From Symsagittifera roscoffensis (lineage: Eukaryota; Xenacoelomorpha; Acoela; Convolutidae): a stretch of 60,000 bases of DNA. The position numbers and the translations under genes are program-made. This document shows positions 20,115-33,300 of this stretch, in pieces. How positions within the stretch are numbered: position 1 is the stretch's first letter; the number at the start of each line of letters is the position of its first letter. The notes below the pieces were generated by a model. It was not told where the DNA came from. It ran no database searches and saw only the letters and a program-made list of their open reading frames with translations. The stretch spans positions 6,238,411 to 6,298,410 of the forward strand of contig NC_087064.1 of assembly GCF_963678635.1 (NCBI RefSeq), read 5' to 3'.

Positions 20115-20524
20115 TGGAACCTGATCTAAACTACATTTTATGATTGGATAAATTAGATATTTTACCAATGTAAAGTATTTAATATTAACCAATCATGATC
20201 CATCTGACTAACAATCCACTTATTTGTAAGTGCTGAAATTACTTGTAATTTCAGCACCAGAGAGATTTGAATTTAACTTAGAAATTAGTTGAACTCTCCC
20301 GAGTACTTCAGCAGCCGCAATAAACCAGTATACCCTAGATCTATTGAGCCTAGCAGAGACTAGTTAAACAACCTGAGACTAGATAGTATAAGAGTAAGAT
20401 TAGGATCGGTATTAGACTAAGAAGTTGCACGAATCTATCCGGCCGAAAATAAGATACCGTGACGAGCAGACGGTGTACCCTATCCGAAATTACTCTATGA
20501 GTTATACCCATCGGTCCTAACTCA
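20115..20524 (+). repeat. 3' LTR of element A
   Basis: 410 bp, TGGAACC...AACTCA, two differences from the 5' LTR (about 0.5%), followed by the AATT target duplication. It carries the same 13-bp palindrome and AATAAA. Confidence 0.93.
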
Positions 20525-20528
20525 AATT
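20525..20528. repeat. Target site duplication of element A (right)
   Basis: AATT directly after the CA end of the 3' LTR, equal to 3859-3862. Confidence 0.8.
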
Positions 20529-21163
20529 ATTGCTGCTACAATTTTTCGCCCTTCAAAAAAAATAGAAATTTTCGCTGGTTAAGCACTGTTATCTGTTACT
20601 AATTGTCGCGTGTTATTAAATTTCGCCTCACGCTAAAAAGTATCTTTGATAAATTTCATTCTAACCCAAATTTCAAGTCAGAGATTTCATCTTCAAAATC
20701 TATTATGCATTTCAAGTTTTTTCAACATGTTAAAGGTTCCTTGTATAATGCAGAAGTATTTGGGCGGATAAACTCTTATAAAACGAAAAAATGATCGTAA
20801 ATTTTTTGCTATGATAACTGTGACCGGAACATTCTGCGCAGTGATCAATTTCGCCTGTTAGAGAGTACCCCCCTTACTAGCAAGAGAAGGTGGTGAAAGT
20901 GCAAATGTCACAGAAGTTTTTTTTTGAAAATAATTAGTTATAAATGCACACCAAGTACTTTTCAGATTCGCTTAAACCATTAAAAAAACTGCGAGCATTA
21001 AAAAGCAAACAAAAAGTGGTTGAAGAAAGCCAGCTTTATAAATTTTGTTGTCTACAGACCTGGTAATGCATTATAGCAGTCATACACTTTTAATGGTAAT
21101 TTAAAAAAGAATTACTCTCAGTCTATAAAAGTTTAATAAACTGTTACATATTTTGTATTTGAA
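20529..21163 (+). other. Upstream region of the LRR gene
   Basis: AT-rich, no ORF of note apart from a chance 63-codon frame. It holds the promoter of the LRR gene at its right end. Element A lies only about 640 bp upstream of the start codon, so its 3' LTR could influence the gene. Confidence 0.6.
21124..21131 (+). promoter_or_regulatory. TATA box of the LRR gene
   Basis: TATAAAAG, 33 nt before the start codon at 21164. This predicts a transcription start close to 21155 and a very short 5' UTR. Confidence 0.6.
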
Positions 21164-21326
21164 ATGGAAAAAATTCTTTTTCGTTGTATTTGCATTTTTC
21201 TGATGTTTATCCGGAGTTCGGAGGGGGAGGGGGAGGTGCCCTATTGCAAAGAAGCTCGGAAGTGTCTGTGCATGATATTAAAAGTGCAGTGTCTCCATGT
21301 CACAGCTGATGACCCAGACATCGATA
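21164..21326 (+). CDS. LRR gene exon 1 (signal peptide and LRRNT)
   Basis: ATG, hydrophobic signal peptide, then four cysteines in LRRNT spacing. The donor is GTAAGT at 21327. The exon ends in phase 1. Confidence 0.8.
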
Positions 21327-24300
21327 GTAAGTTGATTATAATTGCTAGCCAAAAATTCGGACAGACAAAACAAATAAAAAGAGCAATTAACCTATTTTGG
21401 AAAAATTTTGAATTCAAAAACTTAAATATTCAGATCGAATTTGTGTCTCAAGGTTGTCTGAAAAACGAAATTGCCTGCAAAAGTCTGTCAAAAAGGTACT
21501 ATAATCCCTTTTAGTTAATTCTGTCTGTCCAAACTTTTTGCAACTCTCAATACGTTGGATCTCAATTCAATTCAAACTAACTGAGTGACTTTTGTTAGAA
21601 GCTTACCCGGTTCGAGGTACGCGAATTTTTTTAAAACCCCAATAATTTCAGGAGAGTTCAGAAATCGAAGCCGTTTTGGGGGGAGGGGAGGAGGATGTTA
21701 ACTTGGTTAACTTGGCACCACGTAAACTTGGCACCACGTAAACTTGGCACCATGTAATGTAAAATTCAGTCAAATAACCAATAAGTAGGCCAAAGTGACA
21801 TCGGGCTATTGTGTTTTGGCCATGTTTAATCTCGATTTCGTTCATAACAAAGACTGCAAATACAAAAATTTGCTTGGTTTTATTTTATGTATTTATCATA
21901 AATTTTTTTTATTGTTTCATGATAGTTTTAACATTTCCAGCTTCTTGAAAACACAGTAAAATATCTAATTTAGAAATACTCACATGCTTTCCATTGTTTT
22001 CATCAACTTCAAATGAACTTCCAAGCAAACCGGAATCGGGACGCAGTAAAAACGGCGGGACTTTATTTCTAGGCGAGTGTAAGAGGTGATACTTTACGCT
22101 AACATTATAACCTCTAAGCTATATCAAGCTCTGACCTATGTCTATGTTAATTTAAGAATACCTGCCAAAAGCGCAACGGCTTTTGGTAGATTTAGAGAGA
22201 TTGTTCATTGTTTTTTTTATATGGAACCAATCTGACGGAACTAATCTTAATTCAACCTCTTTATTACCTCTTAACTTTAGCGTAATTACCTTAGTCTTTT
22301 ATTTAGTCCTAAATAAAAGCCTACAACAAATTTTAAGTATCTTAACCCGACCTGTCTTAAATTATTCTTAGTTTAAGTCCAAACTTTAACAACCTTTAGA
22401 CGGTTTATCCTAATTTTTTATCATGGCGCAGTGAAACGAGTCGAACCTACGAGGACTAGAGTTTTTTTTGGAACAACACATCGAGTGAAAACCAACACGA
22501 CTGGGAAAGGTGGTCGGAAAGTTCCAACTAACTATCATCGCGAAAGATTCCGTGGACATTGAAGATGTAATCAACCCACCGGTAAGAACCGAATTAGCAT
22601 ACCCAATGGCAGAACCAGCGGAACCATCCGATGATCAAGCCCGACGGTCGGAAAAAGAAGAACAACACCAAATAGCTATCCAAAATTACAACGAAGAAAT
22701 GAGAAGGAGGAAGGCAGAAGACAATGCAAAATTCAACGGACTTCAAATCGGAGATATTGACAAGAAGTTAAAGTCACAATTATACCTGGCTCTCGGAAGA
22801 GAAGGACAGAAATGCTTCTCACATAAAAATCCTGGGAAAAGAATACTGGATTTTAACTTTGCTAAATTCTGGGAATTACTCAAAACTACTTTCATGGTCA
22901 CTACACTTCTAACATACGAAAGAATTAAATTCTTTGGTCGGAGACAGAAAGAGAACGAGTCTTTAGAGAAATTCCATGAAATACTATCCAAGTTAGCAAA
23001 AAACTGTAAGCTGGGTGAGCTCGAGTCTGAGTTAGTCAGAGACATCTTTATTACAAACATGAGAAACGTTGAAATACAAAAGAAATTATGCATTGAATAC
23101 TTAACTCCAGAAGACGTATTATCTTATGTACTAGTCCATGAGAAAGGTACCAAAATTCATCAACAGTGCCTGAACTTTCCTACCTATAACGCGGTACAGA
23201 GACCACAATACACCAAAAACGAACCGACCTTAAATATCGTCGAAAACAATAAGTGCCGCAACTGTGGTCGGCAGTTCAAGAAAGGACACCTAACTACATG
23301 CCCAGCTAGAGACAGAAACTGCAATACATGTGGACGTAAAGGCCACTTTGCAAAACACTGCAGGAGTTCAGCACGAACACAAACAAACATAGTAGAACAA
23401 AACCAAACACCCCAGGAAAACGAAAACACCAGGGCTAACCCGCAGGAAAATCCCGAATTCGAAGTTAATTTAGATGATTTTCTAGTTCTAGCAGTGGATA
23501 CGGATACCCAAATAAATGCAGTTCAAGACAAGATCGAACGCGGAGTGAACTGTATTTAACCAAGAAGGTCTAGAACTAAAAAAGACGTTGATGGTATCTC
23601 TGAGAAATTTCAATCCTTACCGCACAGAAATACAGATTGACTCAGCAAGTCCAGTATCATTCATGAAAAAGACTTACTCCACGAACTGAAGATACGAGAT
23701 AAAATTTTAAAACTAGAACCCGTGGACAAACTATTAAAGAAAGCGTACCAAGGCTTTGGAAGCACAATAAACATCATCGGAAGAGTTCGGGTGAGAATTC
23801 AATCAAAGGGTTGGAACGCTAGCGATCAGAAGTTATTCATTACCGAAGGTGCAGAAAGAAATCTCCTCGGAAACGACTTATTACCAGATCTGGGAATAGT
23901 AGTACTCCAAAAACAACCTCCACCCAACGGGCCAGAACTACGGAGAACTCAGAAAGGATCACCCAACGAGATAGTTGTTAACCAAATAAGATTTGCATCG
24001 GACAAGAAACCTGAGTAAAACCAAGACACATCATCACGAAGTGAGTTTAAAGAATACATATCAAGACAATTTTCAGATCTCATAAAAAGATCCGGTAGAT
24101 CAAAGAATTTTATTATTAACACTTATTTTAACGGACCAATAAAGCCAATACAGGTAAAGAGGAAACGCATTCCAATTCATCTTCTCCCTAAAGTTAAATT
24201 ATGTATTGACCAACTACTAAGAGATGGCCACATCGAAAAACTGTCTAGATGCTCTGAAGATTGTTTCATCTCCCCTATCGTAATAACAGCCAAAAGAGAC

Positions 24301-27300
24301 GGATCAATTAAATTAGCATTAAACTCGAAATTACTGAACAAACAGATATTTCGCAATAGATATCAAATGCCGAACCTATTTGAACTAATTGATATTGTAG
24401 CTGTTACAATTAGCGGCCACGACGAAAAAACATTTGGTTCTCATCGATCGATCTAAAGTACGCATATAGTCAAATACCACTTTCAAAAAAGGCAAGTAAC
24501 CAATGTAATTTCAACATCGTGGGGGAGAAGTAACAGGCTCTTACCGTTTTAAGACCGGATTCTATGGACCAGGCGATATGTCTAATGAGTTTCAACACAT
24601 AATGGACCGTCTGACGGAAAAACTAGCAAACACTCACTGTTACCTTGACGACATCTTAATGGCTACCGTGGGTAGTGAGGATGAACACAAAAAACTAGTT
24701 ATCAACGTTTTAAAAACGCTAGACGACGAGGGATTAGCCATAAAATGCGAAAAATGCACATTCTTGACTCACAACATAGAATGGCTGGGATTAAAAATTG
24801 ATGCGATAGGAACGACACCTCTAATAAATAAATCTGACGCTTTTAGAAACCTGAAAGAACCAAGCTGTATCAAAGATATAAGATAATTAATGGGATCTAT
24901 TAACCAATTCAACAAGTTAATACCAAATTTGGCGTCGTTATCAGCACCGTTTAGAGAACTAATGCAGAAAAACAAACCATTCAAGTGGTCCACAGTGCAC
25001 GTTGAGGCGTTTGAAAAGATCAAGAATGAAATTTGTAACACGGTAATGAATCATCACTTTGATGTAAAACTGAATACCCGAGTGAAATGCGACGCATCTC
25101 ATTTGGGATTGGGCGCGTCCATCGAACAAGACCATCGGGGAATTGGAAAACCGTAGCGTTTGCTAGCATATTTTTAAATGTTGCTGAATTACAGCACCAA
25201 TGAATTTGAATTGCTGGGTCTCGTGTGGGCATTGGATCATTTTAAAAACTATTTACTGGGCAAACAATTCTCAATTCTAACAGACCATAAAGGCTTAATA
25301 GGAGCACTGAGAGACGACAAAAACACTAAAATGGCACAATCACGTCTCACCCGTTGGGCAGACAAGTTACTACCGTTCGACTTTACCGTCGAACATTTAC
25401 CGGGGAAAGACATGTGATTTATTGATTACCTATCCCGACACCCATCGGGCAAACCCGTACCGGTCTCACTCGACGATGAAAAACTTGTTATCGCCTCGGT
25501 AAATTAAATTAGTACACTCCTAGGTTTCGATCATTTGATGCCGAGAAATTCGTGGTCGCAAATAATAAATAAGTTCTCTCAACATTTCTTAACACATGAC
25601 GTCACACACTGTAATACGATTAGCCAGTCGACAGATCATATGACCTGCCAAGAAATAGAACGTGAGAAACGAATTGCGAACGCCGCTGAAACTAGACCGC
25701 AAACAAGATATTCTACAATTGGGAAATTACTATAAATCGTACTTGAATAACTTACACGTCAGCGGAGGATGTCTTTATCTGGACAGTCGACTAGTTATCC
25801 CGGCATGCTTAAGATCGATAAGGCTCCACCGGTTACACGAGGCACACCCAGGCCAGTTTGCAATGAAAAGTTTGGCAACCCAAAACATCTGGTGGCCAAA
25901 AATTTATCGTGAAATCCAAGTCCACGGCGAAAATTGTATTGAGTGCGTTAAAGCAGGTAGAAACTTGAAAACTCTTTCAAATCATAATACCCTAGGAAAA
26001 CTCACAACGGTCGAAGAACCAAACCAAGAAATGGAATTAGATTTCGCCGGTCCGTTACCACTAGTATGGGGAACAAAAAAATACATATTGGTATGCGTGG
26101 ATAGATTTTCAAAATTCCCTTCTGCTCAAATAACATCCAGCACATCGGCAAAATCTATCATAAACTTTCTTAGCAAATACATAGCTGTACATGGGATACC
26201 TAGAACTATCAGAACAGATCAGGGATCTGCTTTTATCTCCAAAGAAGTTGGAGAATTTTGCCACGAACATAACATAAAGGTTATGTTTAGCCCAGTGGAT
26301 GACCATAGAGCCACTGGATTAGTTGAACGCTTAATTAGAACCATGAAGGAAAGGCTCTTGGTTATGGCACAAGAACGCCCAAAACCATCACTAGAATCTG
26401 CATTACTGAAGATAATAAAATGCCTAAGAACGGTAACACAACAGTCGCTTAACTGATCTCCCTTCGAAGCACACTTTGGTAGATCCGCGAATACTATCTG
26501 GCATAATTTAGTCAAGTCACCATCCTCAGACAACCTTGATTGGAACAAAACCTTTTTATGAATAGATAAGGGCCGAAATTTCATGAGTCGAGAAAGAAGA
26601 CACGACTGGGACGCCCCCGATGATATTGAGGACGGAGATCTGGACGAGAACTCATCATCCTCGGATGATATTGCTAATGCTGTGAGATATGTCCCAACCA
26701 GTGCTGGGTCTCCAGTGAAAGTGCTCTCCCGCGCAGAGAAAAAAGATGCCTTGGGCGTAAAAAACTCAGTGACAACCCGCCGGGTAAGATCACTATATAT
26801 AGAAAAGTTCAGGATAGATCGAAGAGTGAACCATTCTATAAAGAACTCAAGGAGGAAATAGTAAGGGAGTCAGACCACACAATTACTCTAAAAACTGGAA
26901 AAATAATACGTAAATCCGATTTAGCCATCAAAAGACAACCAGCCCTGAAGAAACCGAGCCCGAGAAAGAAAAACCAATTAGTCAAATTCTATGCAACAAA
27001 AGGCCTGAGGAAGACCACGAGACCACAAAAAAATAACGGTTTTAAAAGTTCAAGAACGACTCAAAAGAAAAAAAATCTCCAGGCTAAATTTGAAGAGCTC
27101 GATATTGCGAGGCGGAATGCGGCGATGAACAGTTCTCGAGAGACACTCCTTAGAGAGGAGGAAGATCAACGAAAAAAATTGAGATTCGCGAACGGCCTCG
27201 AAAGTGACCTTGAGTCAAGCCCGCTGGGCAAACCCGACCATCTAAGAATTTAGGAAAACAAATACCGAGCGATGAACAATTCAACAGAAATCTCATCAGA

Positions 27301-30300
27301 CGACAACGCTAGCGACCTAATTTCACTAAAGAAATTAAAGACCAAAACTGTAACCAATCCAGAAAAGTCACTGGAGACTCATCACCAAATCAAGCAGATC
27401 TTAAGGCCGAAATTACGGATCAGACCGATCCGAAAGTAGAAAGTACCGAATTTCCGCTGATCGATCTTGACGCCAAGGACAATAACACAACATCTCATCC
27501 AAATCCACCACTGATTCTTACGTTCATTTGGGTGCTGTCATCTCGCCTACAGAGTCCTATTGCGGGGCATCTTTCCCGACCAGCGTACCCACTTATCCAT
27601 TCCCGAGTCCGAACAATTTCGTGTGTAACGAAAAGCATATATTTTAATTAGTCTATCATAACCATCAGGTGCTAACGTGGAATGATCTCGGGATTGAACT
27701 ACTTTAGTATCATGCTTTTATCATGCTATTATCTCGCCCTTCGGGTTTTCGTGCGGGGTTTTGCCGACCAGCGTACCCACCTATTTATCCCGTGTCCGAA
27801 CATTCCTTTTGTGTGGTGAAAGTATAGTATAACCAATTTTTCGCGGGGAATGTCAAAGGTGATACTTTACACTAACATTATAACCTCTAAGCTATATTAA
27901 GCTCTGACCTATGTCTATGTTAATTTAAAAATACCTGCCAAAAGCGCAACGGCTTTTGGTAGATTTAGAGAGATTGTTCATTGTTTTTTTATATGGAACC
28001 AATTTGACGGAACTAATCCTAATTCAACCTTTTTATTACCTCTTAACTTCAGCGTAATTACATTAGTCTTTTATTTAGTCTTAAATAAAAGCCTACAACA
28101 AATTGTAGGAATCTTAACCCGACCTGTCTTAAATTAGTCTTAGTTTAAGTCCAATCTTTAACAACCTTTAGACGGTTTATCCTAATTTTTTAACAGCGAG
28201 TACCCTAACCGTTTCAAAATTTCTCCTAGTCCGCTTTAAACTATGATCCTCAAATTGTTTAGAATGAGCGAAAAATTTTCGGTTTTAGGAATTAGGATGA
28301 AGCTGTAGAATCAAGTAGGTTCGTAAGCCCAAAACATCAAAATATAGCATCAAGTTTAAAAATGAAGTTAACATAGAACTGTATCTGCGTATCTCAAAAA
28401 ACGATTCCACTCAAAATAACTTCAGCGGTATATTGTTATTTTAGGTGGCCTTGCAGGCGCGAATCTAAGATTTTCTCAAGAGTTAGTGCGTTTTTTTCCA
28501 AAAAGTTTTAAGAGGTCGATCAAATTAATTTTCTGAGCTCTCCCAAACCAAAACGCTATTACTATTATGGCCCTATTTTGAATTTTTTTAGCGTCGCAGG
28601 CAAATTTAAGAAAAGGCAGGCCAGAAACTACAATTTTAGGCACTTTTTGGAAGGTTATAACCAAAGAAATTGTGCTTTTACTGCGAGCGCTACCCATTCA
28701 AAATGTGTTTATATTCGCACCAAAAGTACGTTGGAAAAACTTTAGGGTCGATCAGCTTAATTTGCAGTTTGCTCAATAGTACCAAAGGAGGGAGAAACTT
28801 TGAGTGGTGGGGGGTCAAATCCATGAAAATGAGTGCCAACCCCCCACACACCCCCGTCGAATAAACACGCTACTGCTGCAACGTCTCTGAAAGTGACTGT
28901 CGTCCTAAAAAGACTTCCACCAAAGTTACAGAGCTGTATTCATTTCTAGTTTTGATCCCCTAAGAAATAAGGATGGGCTTTTAAAAATAGGTTAATTTGG
29001 ATTAAAACATCACATCATAACTGTCTTTTTATTAGAACTGACGAGCAACTTCGAAGCCATTATAGCAGCACAGTCAGTGCTTCAATTCCGAACTGTGAAC
29101 CCATACATCACGGAGATACAAATAGAAACGAGCGAGTACTCATTCCTCACCAACGAGCCCGCCTTCCCCAATTTGAGAGTGTTCAATCTAGTCAGCTCAA
29201 CCTACCGCGGGTTCCCCAAGAACAACATAACCGAACTAAGAATTAAACAGAGCGGAAACTTGCAGGGTAAGCTGGACTAATTAACAGGGGTATTCTCATG
29301 ACGAAGGTATTCTCAGTATAAATGATGTTATTCTAAGGATCAACCAATCACGTTCATATTGGCTCAAAAACTTTTGTTCAAAATCGAAATCTTTTTTAAC
29401 AAAAAATGAATTATAGCAGCACAGCAAAACTTTGCTCTGCATTTCCTGCACATATAAATTAAATTTTTTGTTATATTTTTCTTGTTCTTAAAAAAGTCGT
29501 TATACTTCAAGTAATCAATTTTTCTATGCGTTTTTGATCTCGCAATCTTTGAAAGTTCATGTTTCTGCTTATTTTTTGATCGGTCAATATTAGTTGCCCT
29601 GGATTCATTTTCTTGCTCCGAGACGTTCGCAATTTCTTAGAGATTTTTCTGATATTATTTTCTGAATGGCTGAAAATAACTTTCCAATGCTCTGTATCTT
29701 CATCCTTCATCATAGAGGACACCAACGAGTTAAAGAAAAGTGAAATACCGAGTTAAAGACAAGTCTATAGATTTTATGTTTTTTTTCTAAACTACCGCTA
29801 TATGAATTGCAACTAGAAGAACATTGGAGGGAACAAGTTAACATCTCCCCCCCCCCCTCAAAGCCGTTTGGGGGGAGGATGTTAACTTGGTTCTAAGTTA
29901 GAAATTTCAAGCCATTTACAATCGAGCATTTTACATGCAGCGCTTAGCAAAATTAACCTTATCTTATTTATTAAATGAAAGTCGGAATGCGCTATGGGCG
30001 CAATGTTTAACTGAACACAATGCTTAAGAAACATTATGAGACAATGTTTAAAAGGCTCTCGAGCGTAACGTTCAAGAAGCATTCAGAGCAACCAACAGAA
30101 GAAGATTAACTCGATCCAACTTCAAGGCTAAACAGTACCAGCCTAATTTTTGTCTTGAACTGGGACTGTCAAACTTTCAGTCTGAAACAAATCACTTACA
30201 AACAGCCACCTCCATGTTGAGAAAAAAAAATTTGCGAACCGATTCGGTCTATGAAATAACTGGAAATATTTCGACGTTTCATAGCTTGAAAAGCTTGCGT

Positions 30301-33300
30301 ACAAAAACTTTTTCGCGAACCGATTCAGTTAATGAAATAACTTGTAATAAATTAAAGTTTCATAGCTTGAGAAGCCTGCTTAAAAAACTGGAAGTTTTCG
30401 CATACCGATTCGATCCAAGAAATAAATTGAAACATTTCAAAGTTTCATAGCTTTAACAGCTTGCTTAGAAAAACTAGATTTTTTCGCGAACTGTTTCAAT
30501 CACGAAAAAACTTATTTCAATCACGAAAATATTTCAGAGTTTCATAAATTGACTAGAGTGCTTCTAAAAATTTACTTTTTTGGCGAACCGATTAGGTCTA
30601 TGAAAAAACTTGTATTAAGTCAAAAACTCGTAGCTTTATAAACTTGCTTACAAAAACCAAAAATTTTCGCAAAGCGAATAGTCCAAAAAACAAATTCAAA
30701 ATATTTCAAAATTTCATAGCTTTAAAAGCTTGTTTAGAAAATCTTTAGCTTTCCGAGAACCGTTTCAATCTATGAAAAAGTTGAATTATTTCAGAGTTTC
30801 ATAATTTGACGGGAGTGCTTCAAAAAATTTAAGCTTTTCGCGAAACGATTTAGTCCATGAAAAAATTGTAATATTTCAAAGTTTCGTTGCTTTAAAAGCT
30901 TGCTCAGAAAAACCAACTCCTCGCAAACCGATTCAGTCTATGGAAAAACTTGAAATAATTCAAAGTTTCATAGCTTTAAGTGTTTGCTTAGAAAAACTGA
31001 AACTTTTCTGAAACCGATTCAATCGTTGAGAAAACCTGAAATATTTCAAGACTTTCATACTTTGACTATTGTGCTTGCGCACAAAAACTAATTAAAAAAC
31101 TAGAAAAAAATCTGGAAGTCACTTGAAAGGCTTTAACAGAAAAACTGTTTGCCATCCGGTTCACTTTTTGAACTACTTGAATTGTTTGAAAGTTCCATAG
31201 CTTAAACAGCTTGCTTAAATTCCATATTTTAACTGTGTGACAAATGCCGTGTTATATTGCAATAGCATGCAAGTTATACAGTGTAACGCCAATACGAATA
31301 CTTTTCAGTAGTTTTGATAACAAATTAGTTTCAAGGCACTTTCAAATTGTTCACGTTTTTTTTGCTCCTGTTGCAGATCTGGTCTGCTTTCTAGGGTGTC
31401 TTTTGGTTTATTTTGCCTATAACCCATTAAGATCAAAAATTATTATTGTGCTTTTTATAATTGGTGTGGCTATAATTGTTCATTATACTGATAAAAAAAA
31501 GAACAAAAATTGAATTTCATTTTGTGAAGCAATCAATGATAAAAAGATTGTATGTCACATTGCCTAACAATCAATTTGCCGTGCTGTCAGTTGTTTATGT
31601 GTTCAAAAGGCAAAATTGGTCATTACATCGTCGGTTTTACCTGAAGTCACTTGTGTTGTTGTGCACATATTATAAGATCATCTGTTCCAACTTTTGGTTG
31701 AGACTAAATTGCTCCGGAATATTTTTGTTCCGATTTTCGATTTTTTAGCTAACCAATTTTGACAGGTTTTGTTAAAGATCATTCGGAAGCTATTGTTGTC
31801 CTGAGCTTAAATTTGAAAAGATATTTCACCAGTGATCGTTTTTCGTAAAGTTATGGCGGTTTAAAGATTGCCATTTTGGTCAGTTTGGGACAATTATGCA
31901 TGGGCAGAGATTTAAACCGTCTTGAAAAGAGGTTCAAAATTGGTCCAAGGAAGTTTAAATGCCATAATTGAATTGTTAATAGGAGCAAAATGTATCATTT
32001 TCTATTTGATATGGCGTGTGGGGGATGTTTTTACAAAAAAAATTCAAATTTTATTTTGAAAAAATTTAATTTTATTTTATTCCATAATACTACTGCTCCA
32101 TAAACATTAAAATGCAGTCGGAACAATCAGCAATATCTGATATAGGGGGGAAGGGGGCAGGAGGCGGACGCCCCATCCCCCCTCAGGGATTTGACCCCCT
32201 GCCGAACCAAAGGGTCACCCTTTCGTACTATTTTGAGACATGCCTTTTTGCTGACTGGCCTTAATATTTTTCTAAAGGCGCCTTTGGCGCCAATATATAG
32301 TAATTTTGAGGGGGGAGGGCGCGCCAAAAAAACGCGATTTTTTGGTCAAAATTTTCTAAAAAGTGCCTATAAACGCCTTTTTTGGCCGGTTTTATCAAAA
32401 ATTTGACTGCGGCGCCAAAAATTTGGTCAAATTGGGGCTTTTATAGTGATTGGGCAGAGCTCAGAAAATCAATTTGGTCGACCTAGAAAAAAAGTCTACA
32501 AAATTTTCATTTTTTTCGAAAATCCGACCCCCCCCCCACTCAAGAAAATCAGGGCCAAGACTGATACGAGCAGTCTTGTTTGAGATTTATTGCCTTCTTA
32601 TAACACGCATAAGCGGCAACTTAATGCGTTACAAATTGAGTTGAGGCAAATCGATTAGTATTTTTATTAAAACAGACAAGAAATACAATACATCCTTTCG
32701 TACACATTAGCGTGTGGGAGAAATTGAAGGGAAAATTTTTTTAAAATGATTAACTTTTTTGTCAGTTTTCTAACCAAAATGATTTTATGTAGCTTCAAAG
32801 AGCAAGTGGAATATACAGTGCTTTGTGCATAAATACGAGTAATCTTGTCATACTTGAAGTACAATGAGTTTTGGGATGGTTGATTTTCAAAGTTTTTGGT
32901 TTCAGCATACGGAAAGTTTCCTTCGTTAAAAAGCACCGCTGAAGAAATGGACCCTTTATACTACAGATTTGGTTACGAACACAACTAAAAAGTTTTGAGA
33001 AATTGAAATGTAAAAAATCAGTTTTTTTGGTTTAGGGAAAAATGCTAGTCCAACACTTTCCATGCAATTCCATATCTACAGAAGAATTGGATGAAAATTG
33101 CATAAAAATTGTATGACTAAACCAAAAAACTGATTTTTTACATTTCAATTTCTCAAAACTTTTTAGTTGTGTTCGTAACCAAATACGAGTAACAAAAACC
33201 TTAGTGACTCATACGTAGAGTAACCAAAGGTTTGACCGTCTCGCATTAAAAATGCTTTGGAAACGGCCTGAAACCTCTAAAATCTGTCTTACACTAATAA

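Larger units (their letters stand above)
3863..20524 (+). mobile_element. Element A: 16.66-kb envelope-bearing Ty3/gypsy-type retrovirus-like element
   Basis: The ends are two 410-bp LTRs (TG...CA) that differ at two positions, with an AATT target duplication on both sides. Internally, in order on the plus strand: a primer-binding-site candidate, a long leader with two small ORFs, a gag-like ORF, RT/RNase H, integrase with GPY/F, a small membrane ORF, a 377-codon ATG-less ORF, an envelope-like gene in two overlapping frames, two 300-residue accessory ORFs, an intron, and 1.5 kb of 3' non-coding sequence. The coding strand is A/C-rich and G-poor, unlike the host exons. The size is well above the 5-9 kb usual for Ty3/gypsy elements and errantiviruses. 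Near-identical LTRs and long open frames point to recent insertion. Whether it is mobile or infectious cannot be told from sequence. Confidence 0.92.
22078..28195 (+). mobile_element. Element B: degenerate Mag-like Ty3/gypsy LTR retrotransposon
   Basis: 6118 bp with 346/345-bp LTRs (TG...CA), a 5-bp target duplication, a primer binding site directly after the 5' LTR and a purine tract before the 3' LTR. Gag with a double zinc knuckle is intact over 350 codons; protease, RT, RNase H and integrase follow in order but are broken by stops and frameshifts. The LTRs differ at about 17 positions plus one indel, roughly 5%, so it is much older than element A. The left duplicate lacks it, so it inserted after the duplication or in only one copy. 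Confidence 0.93.

Noticed and set aside
3863-20524. Integrated DNA virus or Maverick/Polinton
   Set aside because: Long LTRs with TG...CA, RT/RNase H and a DDE integrase with GPY/F are present; no family B polymerase, packaging ATPase or long terminal inverted repeats.
31244-31513. 89-codon ATG frame with a hydrophobic middle in intron 2
   Set aside because: It is short, has no splice or promoter support and no homology I recognise; hydrophobic chance frames are common in T-rich DNA.
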